A stretch of 64,000 nucleotides of DNA from Clostridium sp. C8-1-8 (lineage in GTDB: Bacteria > Bacillota > Clostridia > Clostridiales > Clostridiaceae): assembly GCF_009928445.1 (NCBI RefSeq), contig NZ_JAABNO010000004.1, positions 186,001-250,000 on the forward strand. The letters are read 5' to 3'. Both the position numbers and the translations under genes were made by a program. The notes beneath the pieces are model-generated. The model searched no databases, was not told where the DNA came from, and saw only the letters and a program-made list of their open reading frames with translations. Positions 7,663-17,700 of this stretch are shown here, piece by piece. How positions within the stretch are numbered: the stretch's first letter is position 1; the number at the start of each line of letters is the position of its first letter.

Positions 7663-8385
7663 ATGCAAAAGGTAGCATTATTAACAGTTATACATGATCC
7701 CAAAGGTAAAAATATAGATTTATGCAGGAAATTAGTGCACAAACTGGACAATTTATATTCAGAGAAATATGTAACTATAAGTGATGAGACTTGTCCTCTT
7801 TATATTAGTTTGCTTGAACATGATGGATTTAATGTTAAAAGGATAAAAAAGAATGGAGCTGCAGATGCCAGAAGAAGAGTTGTAGAGTTTGGGTTAGAGG
7901 GAGATGATGAATTTTATCATTATTGCGATTTTGATAGACTGCTTACTTGGATTTCTGGTTATAAGGATGAGCTAAAGGCTGTAGTTTCTGAAATTCCTAA
8001 AACTGGTTATTTAATATTAGGTCGGACAGATAGGGCTTTTTTTACTCATCCCTTAGAGTGGATTGAGACAGAAAAGATAAGTAATAAGATTTTTTCATTA
8101 GAATTTGGACAGGAAGTTGATATAACCGCTGGCTCTTGCGGTTTTTCAAGGATCAGTGCTGAATATATAAATAAATATTCTAAGGATAAAATGACCGATG
8201 GAGAATGGCCTATGATCGTTCATAGAATAGCTAAACTGAAGGTTTCTTATAGGACTGTAGAAGGTTTAGAGTATAAGGATGAAGCTAATGGAAGTACAAA
8301 TCTGGTTACAAGCTCAGACAAGCTTTTTGTAAGGCTTAAGCTGGCCTACATAATAAGCGAGTCTGCTAGAAATACAGGCAAGTAA
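7663..8385 (+). CDS. Conserved protein, possible GT-A type glycosyltransferase fold
   Basis: A 240-residue soluble protein. The start VALLTVIHDPKGKNIDLCRKLV, an arginine-rich AADARRRVVEFG and the acidic YHYCDFDRLLTWI near residue 88 resemble the nucleotide-sugar and D-x-D parts of a GT-A glycosyltransferase (GT2-like), but the match is loose. A later GYLILGRTDRAFFTHP and AGSCGFSRISAEY are conserved-looking but not diagnostic. No signal or membrane segment. Strong AGGAGAGGAG ribosome-binding site before the ATG, and a small terminator after the stop. I do not assign a substrate. It could also be a non-catalytic family of unknown function. Confidence 0.5.
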   Translation: MQKVALLTVIHDPKGKNIDLCRKLVHKLDNLYSEKYVTISDETCPLYISLLEHDGFNVKRIKKNGAADARRRVVEFGLEGDDEFYHYCDFDRLLTWISGYKDELKAVVSEIPKTGYLILGRTDRAFFTHPLEWIETEKISNKIFSLEFGQEVDITAGSCGFSRISAEYINKYSKDKMTDGEWPMIVHRIAKLKVSYRTVEGLEYKDEANGSTNLVTSSDKLFVRLKLAYIISESARNTGK

Positions 8386-8386
8386 T

Positions 8387-8414
8387 AAGAAAGTAGTAGC
8401 TTTCTTCATTTGTT
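8387..8414 (+). terminator. Short terminator-like hairpin
   Basis: AAGAAAG and CTTTCTT pair around a six-base loop, followed by CATTTGTTT. Short stem and weak T-tract, so termination may be partial. Confidence 0.55.
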
Positions 8415-8449
8415 TGTAACGGAAATTTGGTAAAAGTATACTATAATAA

Positions 8450-9085
8450 ATGAGTGAAAATAAATTAAGAGGACTGACTATAGTTATGATAAAAAACGGC
8501 TCTAATATTATCAGTGTTGAAAAAAGTTTCTATGATGTATTTAAGTTAAACCTGGAGGAAAATGAAATACTAATAGATTTTAGTGCCAAATTATCGAACA
8601 TATTTACAAAAGTTATTTCTGAAAATGAGATAGGGTTATATGGTGATTATGAACTCTATATTTTTTATGCCAACTGCATAGATCAAGTAAAGAAAGAATA
8701 TAAGGTTAAAAAGATATGTGAAACCTTTTCGGAGGTAATAAATTGTAATGAATCTGATGAAGAAGCTACAGATGGAAAAGGTAAAAAAAAGGTTGTGAGT
8801 AAGGCATCAATAGAGTTTAAAGTGAAAAATGAAGGTGCTGTTAGTACTAGTGAAGATCATTTAGTTTATAACCTATTTGTCGAAGGCCGGATTCACTTAG
8901 CTTATTCGGTGGTTGTGTTTAGAAAGCTGGATTTTGTAGAGAATGAAGAGGTTATTATAGAAGAAAGTCAGGTTGATAGTAAGACTAAGGTTTGGCAGTA
9001 TAGACCAACAAAGATAAGGTCTGTAGAAGAGCTTATGAACATGGATTTAGAGTTGTTAAAGTCTGAGAATAACAATAAAGAATGA
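8450..9085 (+). CDS. Hypothetical protein, start uncertain
   Basis: A 211-residue protein I do not recognise. It is acidic and soluble, with a lysine-rich hinge (DGKGKKKVVSKAS) near residue 110 that may separate two domains. The first ATG (8450) has no ribosome-binding site, and TATAAT lies only three bases upstream at 8442. If that is the -10 box, translation more likely begins at the in-frame ATG at 8486, which follows AGAGGA by about 14 bases. It lies downstream of the glycosyltransferase-like gene and is convergent with a SPOCS spore protein gene. The strong terminator at 9105 ends it. Coding status is likely from length and composition; no function is offered. Confidence 0.55.
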   Translation: MSENKLRGLTIVMIKNGSNIISVEKSFYDVFKLNLEENEILIDFSAKLSNIFTKVISENEIGLYGDYELYIFYANCIDQVKKEYKVKKICETFSEVINCNESDEEATDGKGKKKVVSKASIEFKVKNEGAVSTSEDHLVYNLFVEGRIHLAYSVVVFRKLDFVENEEVIIEESQVDSKTKVWQYRPTKIRSVEELMNMDLELLKSENNNKE

Positions 9086-9104
9086 AAAAAGAACTTGAAT
9101 TTGA

Positions 9105-9142
9105 GAAGTGCAGTCTGAATTATCAGACTGCACTTCGTTATT
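9105..9142. terminator. Strong hairpin between convergent genes
   Basis: GAAGTGCAGTCTGA and TCAGACTGCACTTC form a perfect 14-bp stem with an ATTA loop, followed by GTTATTTT. It separates the plus-strand 8450 gene from the minus-strand SPOCS gene. Confidence 0.85.
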
Positions 9143-9187
9143 TTAACTAATTTTATCTAGGAGGCTAGCTTAAGCAAGAAAAATATA

Positions 9188-9862
9188 TTATCTGGACATA
9201 GGATTAACTGGAACATTATCCATTCTAGTAACTCTTAGGTTTATTCTAACTATTTCACTACCAGAAATTCTGTTGTAAGTTACTGCCCAGTCAGGAGCAC
9301 CAACAGCTACTGGATTTGGATCTGTCAATGCTGCTCTTTCACCTTCGATATATGCTTCTAGAACTTCAACGTTGTCAGTCTCGCAAAGAGGTTCATATGC
9401 CTTTAGCTCTACAAATGTTGAGAATGGTATTCTGTTTGTAAAGTGGTATACTGGTCCGTTAACTGAATCAGCAGTTGTATCTTCAATTGTCTTATAGTTT
9501 ACGTTTCTATCTATATAACCTTCAACAATAACCTTTGCCCACCATAAACCGTCGCATTTACAAGTATTGTGAATAATTCTTGGGATTAGGTCTAAGTTAG
9601 TTATTACAACTTCTGAATCCACATTGATTACTCTGAATGCTGGAGGACTTGGTGGAGATATTATTGAATCATCTCTAACTAGTTCTTGAGTTTCGCCATA
9701 AGCTACAATTACAGGAACTTGAAGCATTTTACTACAATTTTGTCTTCTGCCAGAGTAGCCTGGTCTTTGCTGAGCTGTTTGCCTAACTGGCACAATTGCT
9801 TGTCCAGGGCAACCTGGAACTGGATATTCTTGTCTGCATCCGTAAAAATTTCTTCCTATCAT
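9188..9862 (-). CDS. SPOCS (DUF3794) domain protein, probable spore coat component
   Basis: A 224-residue protein with a Cys/Pro/Gln/Arg-rich N-terminus (residues 1-45, GCRQEYPVPGCPGQ...) followed by a SPOCS-like domain. The domain is suggested by VVITNLDLIPRIIHNTCKCDGLWW, by AKVIVEGYIDRNVNYKT near residues 110-125, and by NRIPFSTFVEL and a closing VRINLRVTRM strand. SPOCS domains occur in clostridial sporulation proteins such as SipL and in exosporium or coat proteins, where cysteines can cross-link. GGAG precedes the ATG by about nine bases (GGAGTAATAAACT). It is monocistronic. A coat or exosporium location is inferred from family and composition, not seen. Confidence 0.6.
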   Translation of the reverse strand: MIGRNFYGCRQEYPVPGCPGQAIVPVRQTAQQRPGYSGRRQNCSKMLQVPVIVAYGETQELVRDDSIISPPSPPAFRVINVDSEVVITNLDLIPRIIHNTCKCDGLWWAKVIVEGYIDRNVNYKTIEDTTADSVNGPVYHFTNRIPFSTFVELKAYEPLCETDNVEVLEAYIEGERAALTDPNPVAVGAPDWAVTYNRISGSEIVRINLRVTRMDNVPVNPMSR

Positions 9863-10156
9863 AGTTTATTACTCCTTTATCCTTTGTTAGTTATATTAAT
9901 TCAATTAGTGATATCTATTTATTACATTTGATAAGCTCATATCACTACTTCTTCTTTTGTTTTATAGTACAGTATATTGCGCAGATAGACTTTTTGTTAC
10001 TGATTTTTAAATTTTAAAATCAATTATGAGAGGATAATAGAGGAGAGCATTATATTCTTATAGCATTTTTCATAAGATAGTTAGTATTGAGAATTTATAT
10101 TAGAAAAATGGTTCAATAAACTAATAAAATTTTAGTTTTGAAAGGTGAGAATATAA

Positions 10157-10957
10157 ATGGATTTCTTTATTAATTTGATACTTAGAGCTTCAGTAGAAAC
10201 CTTGTATTTAACAGGAATGATAATAGTTTTTGGGTTGCTGCTTGGAGTGCTTAGAAATAATTCTGTTAAAAACTTCCACAGAAGCTTAGGCATGAATGCA
10301 ATAATGATTACTGGAGTTATAGGAGTTCCTATACATGAATTAAGTCATGCTATATTGGCTGTAGTATTTAGGCATGATATAAGGAGAATTAAGCTTTTTC
10401 AAAAACCAGATAGTAACGGAGTAATGGGATATGTAGATCATAGCTATAATCCTAATAGTTTATATCAGCAAATAGGTAATTTTTTTATAGGAGTAGCCCC
10501 TATATTCGGAGGAGTCATAGCTATAATTGTACTTATGTATTTCTCTATTCCAAGAACTTATAACAAATTTATAAGTATTTTATTCAACTCACTACATATA
10601 ACAAAAATCGGCAAGGTCACTATAGAAGGTTTGCTCAATTCCTATGGAATGCTTATTAAAAGCATATTTTCAGCAGAGAACTTTAGAAATCCCTATTTCT
10701 ATTTATTTTTGTTATTATCAATATGTATAGCTTCACATATATCCTTGAGTATGGCTGACATAAAAGGTGCCTCCAGAGGATTGATAGTTCTGTTCTTATT
10801 GTTAGTTGTTATAAATGCATTTGGCTTATCCATGGAGTTTATGGACACCGCTATTCTAAAGTATAATATACTGATTACAGGAATGCTTGTCATAGCTTTG
10901 ATACTTTCTGCAACCACCTTTATCATAAGCCTAATTTTGAGTATTATAAAAAGGTGA
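10157..10957 (+). CDS. Multi-pass membrane protein with M50-like HExxH motif
   Basis: A 266-residue membrane protein with about six hydrophobic helices. The zinc-binding motif HELSH (H60, E61, H64) sits at the end of a membrane helix (GVIGVPIHELSHAILAVVF), as in site-2 proteases of family M50. A downstream NFFIGVAPIFGGV segment could supply the third part of the active site, although a clear metal-binding aspartate is not obvious. Intramembrane proteases of this kind cut anti-sigma factors or signal proteins; no target is next to it. GAAAGGTGAG precedes the ATG. A long hairpin terminator follows at 11091. Protease function is inferred from the motif. Confidence 0.65.
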   Translation: MDFFINLILRASVETLYLTGMIIVFGLLLGVLRNNSVKNFHRSLGMNAIMITGVIGVPIHELSHAILAVVFRHDIRRIKLFQKPDSNGVMGYVDHSYNPNSLYQQIGNFFIGVAPIFGGVIAIIVLMYFSIPRTYNKFISILFNSLHITKIGKVTIEGLLNSYGMLIKSIFSAENFRNPYFYLFLLLSICIASHISLSMADIKGASRGLIVLFLLLVVINAFGLSMEFMDTAILKYNILITGMLVIALILSATTFIISLILSIIKR

Positions 10958-10966
10958 TTTGATATT

Positions 10967-11054
10967 GGGTTAAGTTTGATATATTATTGAGATTAAATTC
11001 ATTAAAGCACAAGATACTGAACACTTAATTTCAACAGAATACTTTAACAAAATC
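10967..11054. repeat. Decayed copy of the inverted-repeat element
   Basis: The right half (ACACTTAATTTCAACAGAATACTTTAACAAAATCC) closely follows the right end of copy A, and the left half (GTTTGATATATTATTGAGATTAAA) is more eroded. CATTAAAGCA from the inner part is also kept. No target duplication is recognisable. Confidence 0.5.
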
Positions 11055-11090
11055 CAAGTTTGAAATAGTAATTCAATAGTAAAGTCTAGA

Positions 11091-11146
11091 ATATACCATG
11101 ATATGCTACCCATATAAATCCAGCATATCATGGTATATTTCTGTTT
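11091..11146. terminator. 17-bp perfect hairpin, probable terminator
   Basis: ATATACCATGATATGCT and AGCATATCATGGTATAT pair perfectly around a 14-base loop and are followed by TTCTGTTT. It lies about 135 bases after the M50-like gene. The T-run is interrupted, so it might instead be an RNA-stabilising structure. Confidence 0.65.
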
Positions 11147-11390
11147 ATATACAGATGTACTACTTTGTAACTAAGGTTTTATTTCAAAAGGCATCTTTAA
11201 AAACCGAGTATAGTTTAAAAATAGGTTTTTATATAATGATGTCAAGTTGAGTAAAGGTTTACTTTAGGCTGAAAAACCCTAAATCTTAAAAATATCTTAA
11301 GTTTTGCTGAAAAATACTTAACAAACCACAAAAACCAGAAAATGTATGTTAACATATGCTAGTAATTATTTTCCTAAAAGGAGGCGTAAA

Positions 11391-13874
11391 ATGAGAATAT
11401 TTCTAAGATATGTAGTAAAAAGCATGATAGAAAAGAAAGCAAGATTTTTACTTTTGTTACTTGCAATAACAATAAGTACAGCACTATTTGTAGGAAGTAT
11501 GGGTGCTGTAGAGTCAGGTATAGAAAGCTATGTGAAGCCACAGCTTGAGCAATTAGAAAATAAAGATGTATACATATCATCTAAGTCAGGAGAAACAACT
11601 TTTTCCTTGGATGATATAAAAGAGAATGGAATTAAAAACTTGCTTCCACAGCTTAGTGTTCCTGTTATCTTTGATAACAAAGAACTACAATCATTGAGTC
11701 TTAGTGGAAGAGAGGATAAATATATTGATAAGAGTATATTGATAGATGGAAAGGAATTGAAGGACTTTCAAGATGAAAAGTGTATAATTTCTAAGCGAAC
11801 TAGTGATAAGTTTAAGCTTAAACTAGGCGATGATTTGAAAATAATTTTAAACGGCGAAAAGGTATCTTTGAAAGTTGCAGCTATATCCGCTAATCAAGGA
11901 ACTTTTTATATGGACAGTAAGGATACATTTAAAATCTTAGTGCCTTATAAATTCATTTCTAAAAAGCTTGGAGTTGAAGGTAAGTATAATTCAATTACAG
12001 CTAATAAGGTTAAAGCATCTGTAAAAGACTCTGTTAAGGAGTTTAATGATTCAAATACTAAGTTCTCTGCAAAAGAATTGTTTGATGAGGAACAGGTTAA
12101 GTCTCAGTTATCTCAGATGACTAGTATGTTTTATATGATGCTTACCATAGTAGTTTTCATGAGTGCAATCATAATATACAGCTCCTTTAAGCTTACTGTA
12201 ACGGAAAGAATGCCTGTTATAGGAACTTTCTTGAGTCAGGGAGCTACAAGAGGAACTATAAGAAGGATATTATATTTGGAAAGCTTAGTTTATGGAATAC
12301 TAGGGGGGATACTAGGAGATCTTGCAGGCGTAGGAATATTGTATATTATAAATTACTTTATATCTCCTCTTAGAGAATATGGAATTATCGACAAACCAAA
12401 TATAAATCTTAATTACTTAATATTAGGGATGATATTTTCAGTTTTACTTTCAATAATATCAGCAGCATTGCCTGTGTTAAAAACAAGAAAGTTACAAGTG
12501 AAGAATGTTATACTAAATAACCCAAGCACTGTGAATGAAGTGGGAATGAGCAAGTTTATCTTTGGTGTGTGCCTTCTTGTAGCTGTTACAGTATTGAACA
12601 CCTTAAAGAATAAAATTGTAATAAATATAAGTCCTCTTTTAATGATAGCTGCAGTAGCTTCATCAATGCTTATATTCCCAAAACTTATTGATTACTTGAC
12701 AAGGTTTATTTATGTAACACTTAGAAGAATAAATGGAGCTATTGCGTTATCTTTCAATAATATGAGAACTTCAAGAGTTTTACTTGGAAATGTAAATCTT
12801 ATGATATTATCTATAGTTTCTATAATTACAATCAATTCTCTTGGGGTGAGTATTAAAAATGTGGTAAGTGAAGCTTATGAGAAGCTAAATTATAGTATTG
12901 CTATAGAAGCCTCTGGTGGCGGAGTTAGAAGTAATCTAGATAAGATTAAAGAAGTTGCAGCTAATACTGAGGGCGTTAATAAGGATACAATCCAATTTAT
13001 GTATGATGCTCATGGCACTATAAAAGACAATCAGTATTATGCAATGGCTATAGAACCAGATAAATACACTAGCTACGATCATTATATAGACTGGAATGAT
13101 TCTTATAATAAAGCTATTTATGATAAATTCAAATCTGGTGACAGTAATGGAGTTATAATAACAGAAAAAATAGCAGAAAAAGCAAAGCTGTCTGAAGGTG
13201 ACACCTTTGAGATGAAGCTCAGAAATACAGTTAAATCCTTTAAGGTTGCAGGAATAATTGATGGAAAGCTAATGAATAACGGAGTTTTTATACTAATGAA
13301 TTATAAGGCACTACCTAAGGAATACATTGATTCTGCCTCATATTCAGTTTACTTTAACACCACTAAGAGTTCTAAAACTGTAAAAGAAAGCATGAATAAA
13401 GACATAAAGGGCCTAGGCGGACAAGTGAATACCTTTGAAGAAACAAGAGATCGTAATATAGAACAAAATAAGCAGCTAATGACTATCCTTAGTATATTTT
13501 CCTATATGGCAGTTATTATAGGTTGTTTTGGAATCCTTAATAATATAGGAATAAGCTTTATACAGAGAAAAAAAGATATGGCAGTGCTTAGCTCAGTAGG
13601 AATGACAAAAGGGCAAAGGGCTATAATGATAATAGTAGAATCAATACTTTCTGTTATATGGGCAGTGGTAATAGTAACTCCTCTTTCTTATCTTACTTCA
13701 TCCTTGATGGCTAAGATAAGTGAAAGTATAGGGCTTCCGCTTGATGTGAAATTCAATATTTCCTATCTACCAGTAGTAATTGTAGTGTCACTTGCTTTAG
13801 TATTTTTGGCTACTATACCAGTACTATTTAAGAGTAGAAAGTTATCTATAATGCAGGAATTGAAGTATGAGTAA
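11391..13874 (+). CDS. ABC transporter permease, FtsX/MacB type
   Basis: An 827-residue permease with two FtsX domains. An N-terminal helix (residues 10-35) leads to a large extracellular MacB-like region. Three helices follow near residues 255-370, a further helix pair near 395-435, a second extracellular loop, and a final three-helix FtsX domain (LSIFSYMAVIIGCFG ... VIVVSLALVFLATIPVLF). It works with the overlapping ATPase gene downstream to drive export or extracytoplasmic signalling rather than uptake. I chose the ATG at 11391 because AGGAGG lies six bases before it; a further in-frame ATG 45 bases upstream has no such site. The substrate is unknown; antimicrobial peptide or lipoprotein handling is typical of the family. 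Confidence 0.85.
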   Translation: MRIFLRYVVKSMIEKKARFLLLLLAITISTALFVGSMGAVESGIESYVKPQLEQLENKDVYISSKSGETTFSLDDIKENGIKNLLPQLSVPVIFDNKELQSLSLSGREDKYIDKSILIDGKELKDFQDEKCIISKRTSDKFKLKLGDDLKIILNGEKVSLKVAAISANQGTFYMDSKDTFKILVPYKFISKKLGVEGKYNSITANKVKASVKDSVKEFNDSNTKFSAKELFDEEQVKSQLSQMTSMFYMMLTIVVFMSAIIIYSSFKLTVTERMPVIGTFLSQGATRGTIRRILYLESLVYGILGGILGDLAGVGILYIINYFISPLREYGIIDKPNINLNYLILGMIFSVLLSIISAALPVLKTRKLQVKNVILNNPSTVNEVGMSKFIFGVCLLVAVTVLNTLKNKIVINISPLLMIAAVASSMLIFPKLIDYLTRFIYVTLRRINGAIALSFNNMRTSRVLLGNVNLMILSIVSIITINSLGVSIKNVVSEAYEKLNYSIAIEASGGGVRSNLDKIKEVAANTEGVNKDTIQFMYDAHGTIKDNQYYAMAIEPDKYTSYDHYIDWNDSYNKAIYDKFKSGDSNGVIITEKIAEKAKLSEGDTFEMKLRNTVKSFKVAGIIDGKLMNNGVFILMNYKALPKEYIDSASYSVYFNTTKSSKTVKESMNKDIKGLGGQVNTFEETRDRNIEQNKQLMTILSIFSYMAVIIGCFGILNNIGISFIQRKKDMAVLSSVGMTKGQRAIMIIVESILSVIWAVVIVTPLSYLTSSLMAKISESIGLPLDVKFNISYLPVVIVVSLALVFLATIPVLFKSRKLSIMQELKYE

Positions 13875-13893
13875 AGAATTGGAGGATGAAAAA

Positions 13894-14583
13894 ATGAAGT
13901 CAATTGAAGTTATTAGTTTAAATAAAAGTTTCAAAGTAGGTAAGGAAGAGATAGAAGTTCTTAAGGACATAGATTTTTCTGTAGATAAGGGAGAGTTTTT
14001 ATCCATAATGGGACCCTCTGGCTGCGGAAAATCAACTCTTTTATATCTATTGGGAGGTTTAGATAAACCTACTAGTGGTTCTGTTGCAATAAATGGAAGA
14101 GAATTAAATGGATTAAGTGAGAAGCAAAAGAGTATTATGAAAAGAAGAGAGCTAGGATTTGTATTTCAATTTTACAACTTAGTCCCTAACCTTACAGTTG
14201 AGGATAACATATTACTTCCAATAATACTTGATGGAAAGCCATTAAAAAAATATGAACAGAAGCTTAAAGAGATTCTAGATACTATTGAAATGAGCCATAA
14301 AAGAAAAGTTACTCCAAGAGAACTATCAGGTGGTCAGCAGCAGAGAGTAGCCATTGCAAGAGCATTGGTTTTTGAGCCTGATATAATTCTTGCAGATGAA
14401 CCCATAGGAAACTTAGATTCAAAAACAGGAACAGATATAATGAAGTTGTTCCAAAAGATTAATAAGGATCTAGGTAAGACTATAGTACAGGTTACTCACT
14501 CAGAAGAGGCCGCTTATTATGGAACTTCCATACTTAGACTTAGAGATGGAGAGATACAAATAAAAGAAGAAGTAGCATCCTAG
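13894..14583 (+). CDS. ABC transporter ATP-binding protein, MacB/LolD type
   Basis: A 229-residue ATPase. Walker A is GPSGCGKST, the Q-loop lies in FVFQFYNLVPNLTVEDN, the signature is LSGGQQQRVAIARAL, Walker B is IILADEPIGNLDS, and the switch histidine is in VTHSEEAA. All catalytic residues are present. It pairs with the FtsX permease upstream. An earlier in-frame ATG at 13867 overlaps the permease stop, but GGAGG at 13881 fits the ATG at 13894 better. A strong terminator after the gene closes this two-gene operon. Confidence 0.9.
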   Translation: MKSIEVISLNKSFKVGKEEIEVLKDIDFSVDKGEFLSIMGPSGCGKSTLLYLLGGLDKPTSGSVAINGRELNGLSEKQKSIMKRRELGFVFQFYNLVPNLTVEDNILLPIILDGKPLKKYEQKLKEILDTIEMSHKRKVTPRELSGGQQQRVAIARALVFEPDIILADEPIGNLDSKTGTDIMKLFQKINKDLGKTIVQVTHSEEAAYYGTSILRLRDGEIQIKEEVAS

Positions 14584-14640
14584 AATAGTATATCATAATA
14601 CGTGATAGTAATTTTGAAACAGAATTTTAATCACACAAAG

Positions 14641-14694
14641 AAGGAGCAGCTGCAAATGAAGTAATTTACTTCATTTTGCAACAGCTCCTTTTTT
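14641..14694. terminator. Bidirectional terminator between ABC operon and secreted protein gene
   Basis: AAGGAGC-GCTGCAAAATGAAGTA-type arms pair across 14641-14690, ending in six T. It lies between convergent genes and has A-rich bases on the other side. Confidence 0.8.
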
Positions 14695-14713
14695 ATTTAT
14701 AGAACATTAAGAC

Positions 14714-17700
14714 TTAAGGGCAAAGTAAATCCCATAGAAAATCAAATATAGCATCTACTATGTCTTTTAAAGTAATTGGTTTTGAAGCAACTTTAACCTC
14801 ACAACTGGCGCTGTAGTTACCGTCAACGGTTGTTACTTTAATAGTAGCTGTACCCTTACCAACAGCTGTTACTTTACCATTCTGATCAACGGTTGCAACA
14901 GAAGTGTTGCTTGAAGACCACTTTACAGCTTTATTTACTGCTTCTACTGGTGTTATAGTAGCTATAAGAGTAAAGGATTCCTTTTTCTTAAGTTGTACGC
15001 TTGAAGTGTTAAGCTCAACCTTTGAGGGATGACATACATCTCTCTTAACATTTAACGTGTAAGTTTTAGTTGTTCCATCTTCAGCAGTAACTAGTATAGT
15101 GATTGAGTTATTACCAACAGTAAGGTTAGGAATAGTTATGTTTTCTGATAAAAGTGCAGAACCATTTACAGATACTTTTGAAGTTGAATCAGCTATACTT
15201 GGATTAACCACAACTGATGATACTGAGTAATCAACTGATGCTGAATAAGTCAATGTATCAGAAGAGAATACTGGAGATATAGCTATATTTTTAGCATTAC
15301 TAGTTTGTAAACTAAGAGAGCTTAAATTTGCATTACTTGATTTTGGTATCACCTTTATGGCACAACTTGCAGTTAGATTGCCATCAACTGTTGTTACGGT
15401 TATATTTGCTTCACCAGCACTAACAGCTGTTACTTTGCCATCTTGATCTACTGTAGCTATAGCTGTATTACTTGAAGACCAAGTTAGGGATTTGTTTGCA
15501 GCTTCATCAGGTGCTACAGTAGCTGTTAGTGTAGCAGTATCTCCTTGCTTTAACTGCAGATTAGTATTGCTTATTGTTATATTAGAAGGATGGCATACAT
15601 CTCTCTTGACATTTAATGTGTAAGTCTTAGTTGTTCCGTCTTCTGCAGTTGCTACTATATTTACTGGGTTATCACCTACAGCTAGATTATTTACAGTAGC
15701 CTTTCCGTTATCAAGTGAAGCTCCATTTACAGTTACTGAAGCTTTACTGTCTGCAACAACTGGAGTAACTATAACTGAAGACAATGAATAGTCAACCTGA
15801 CAGTTATAGCTTAATGCATCAGCAGAAAAAATTGGTGAAGTAGTTATGTCCTTTAAGTCTGAAGTTTGTACATTTAAAGAACTTAAATTAGCATTATTTG
15901 ACTTAGGTATAACTTTTATTATTGGAGTAGTTTGACCATCTGTTACATTATAGGCATTTGGTAGATCAGCTTTTTTATTTCCTGCTGCATCGTATAGACT
16001 TAAGGTTATTCCACTTCCAGACTTAACTGCAAGCTTAACATGGTTTGAATCATCTAATTGAGCAGTACCGATTACAGTTCCATTTGATACTGCAGTAACT
16101 AAGCTACCTGGAGTTCCATCTACACTTCCTTCTATATAGCCATAGCCGCTAGTTAATGTAGTAGCAGTTTTTGTATCAACATTATTCTTACCATTTTTTA
16201 ATCTTATATTAAGTACATTGTCTGAACCAGTATTAGTTATTTTTGCTGTTACAGTTAAAGGTGCAGAGCCAGTTAGAGTTGTGTAACCTGGAGTGGACCA
16301 TGAATTTGAAGTCTTATCGTAAACTTGTCCTACTTGAGTTCCTCCGGTTAGGTACATTCCAACGCTAACCCCTGAACCACTTCCTCCTATGTTTAAAGCG
16401 AAAGGTTCGTTTGCGTAAACATAGCTTGGGTAAAGAGATACTTTAAATGTACTTTGAGTTGGATCAGTAGGAGTTGTAGGTGTAGTTAGATATGGAGCAC
16501 CATAGGAACCTGGTTTCCATGTATCTGTATTCCAAGGGTCATATCCATTTGCTGGAGCTGACCATGGATTACCGTTATCTGGATCAGACTTTTCTACGTC
16601 AGCCATTGGAGTATAAGTTGCTCCGTATACGTCTGCTGGATGAGTAGAACTTCCAAAACCTACATAATCTTGAGTTGAATCTGCAAGCCAATTTACTATG
16701 TTTACAGAAAGTTTAGCTGCATTGCCTAGTTCGTTCCAGCCATCATAAGTGGTTTTAGCGTTCCCATTTGTAGCATTTTTGTATTTTGCAGTCTTATCTT
16801 CTATAGGAGAGGAATCACCTATAAATGCTGCTCTTCCCTTACTCGGTTTTGATATAGCTACAAAGGCACCTTCCTTATGTCCTCCGAAGTATATACTACT
16901 TCCGCCATGAGAGTTTTCAACTCCACTAGCCCAAGGTTTTAAGTCATCAGTTTCATTGAAGTATACTATACCTTTTGCTTTGCTTGGATCAGTTATGGCA
17001 ATAGTAGATCCAGCTGCCATAAGAATTTTTTGGCCAACAACTCCATCGGTTAAACCTTCACTCTCTGCTGTTGGTCTTATATCTGTAGGACCTGTTTGTC
17101 CAGAATTTAGAGGATTTGAATCACCAGCATTAAATCTAAATCTTAATCCAAAGTTTTCTGAAAGCCATCCCTTTGAAGCATCTTTGGTATTTCTTAGATC
17201 GCCATAGACACCGCTCATATTATAGTTAGCGTTATCGCATCTGTTATAACCATCATAAACTTCTGTGGAGTCCCAAGTATTTAAATTTCTATCTCCATTA
17301 TAATGGTCTGCTATAAAGTAAACACCCTTACCAGAGTCAACAAATTTCTTTAAGGCTTCATATTCAGATTTTCTAAAAGGTCTGTTAGCTTCTGCGGTTA
17401 CAAATACATCAGCATCTTTTATTGCATCATAGGTTATTATTGCTTCGTTTTTATCAGCTGCAGTACCTTCTTGGTCTGCTGATAAGCTTCTATCATCATA
17501 AAATCTTATAGCACCATCGTTATTTTTATCTACACCTCTATATTCTTTTACAGTGTAGCCTTGGTTTACAAGAGCATCTGCAAAGTCTGAAAAACCTCCG
17601 TCAATTACCCAGTCAGCTTGTCCTGCTGCATTATCGTGAGCATTATCAAATAAAACTACTTTTCCATTGTTTTTAGCTCCAGAAGCAGGTGCTTTTACTG

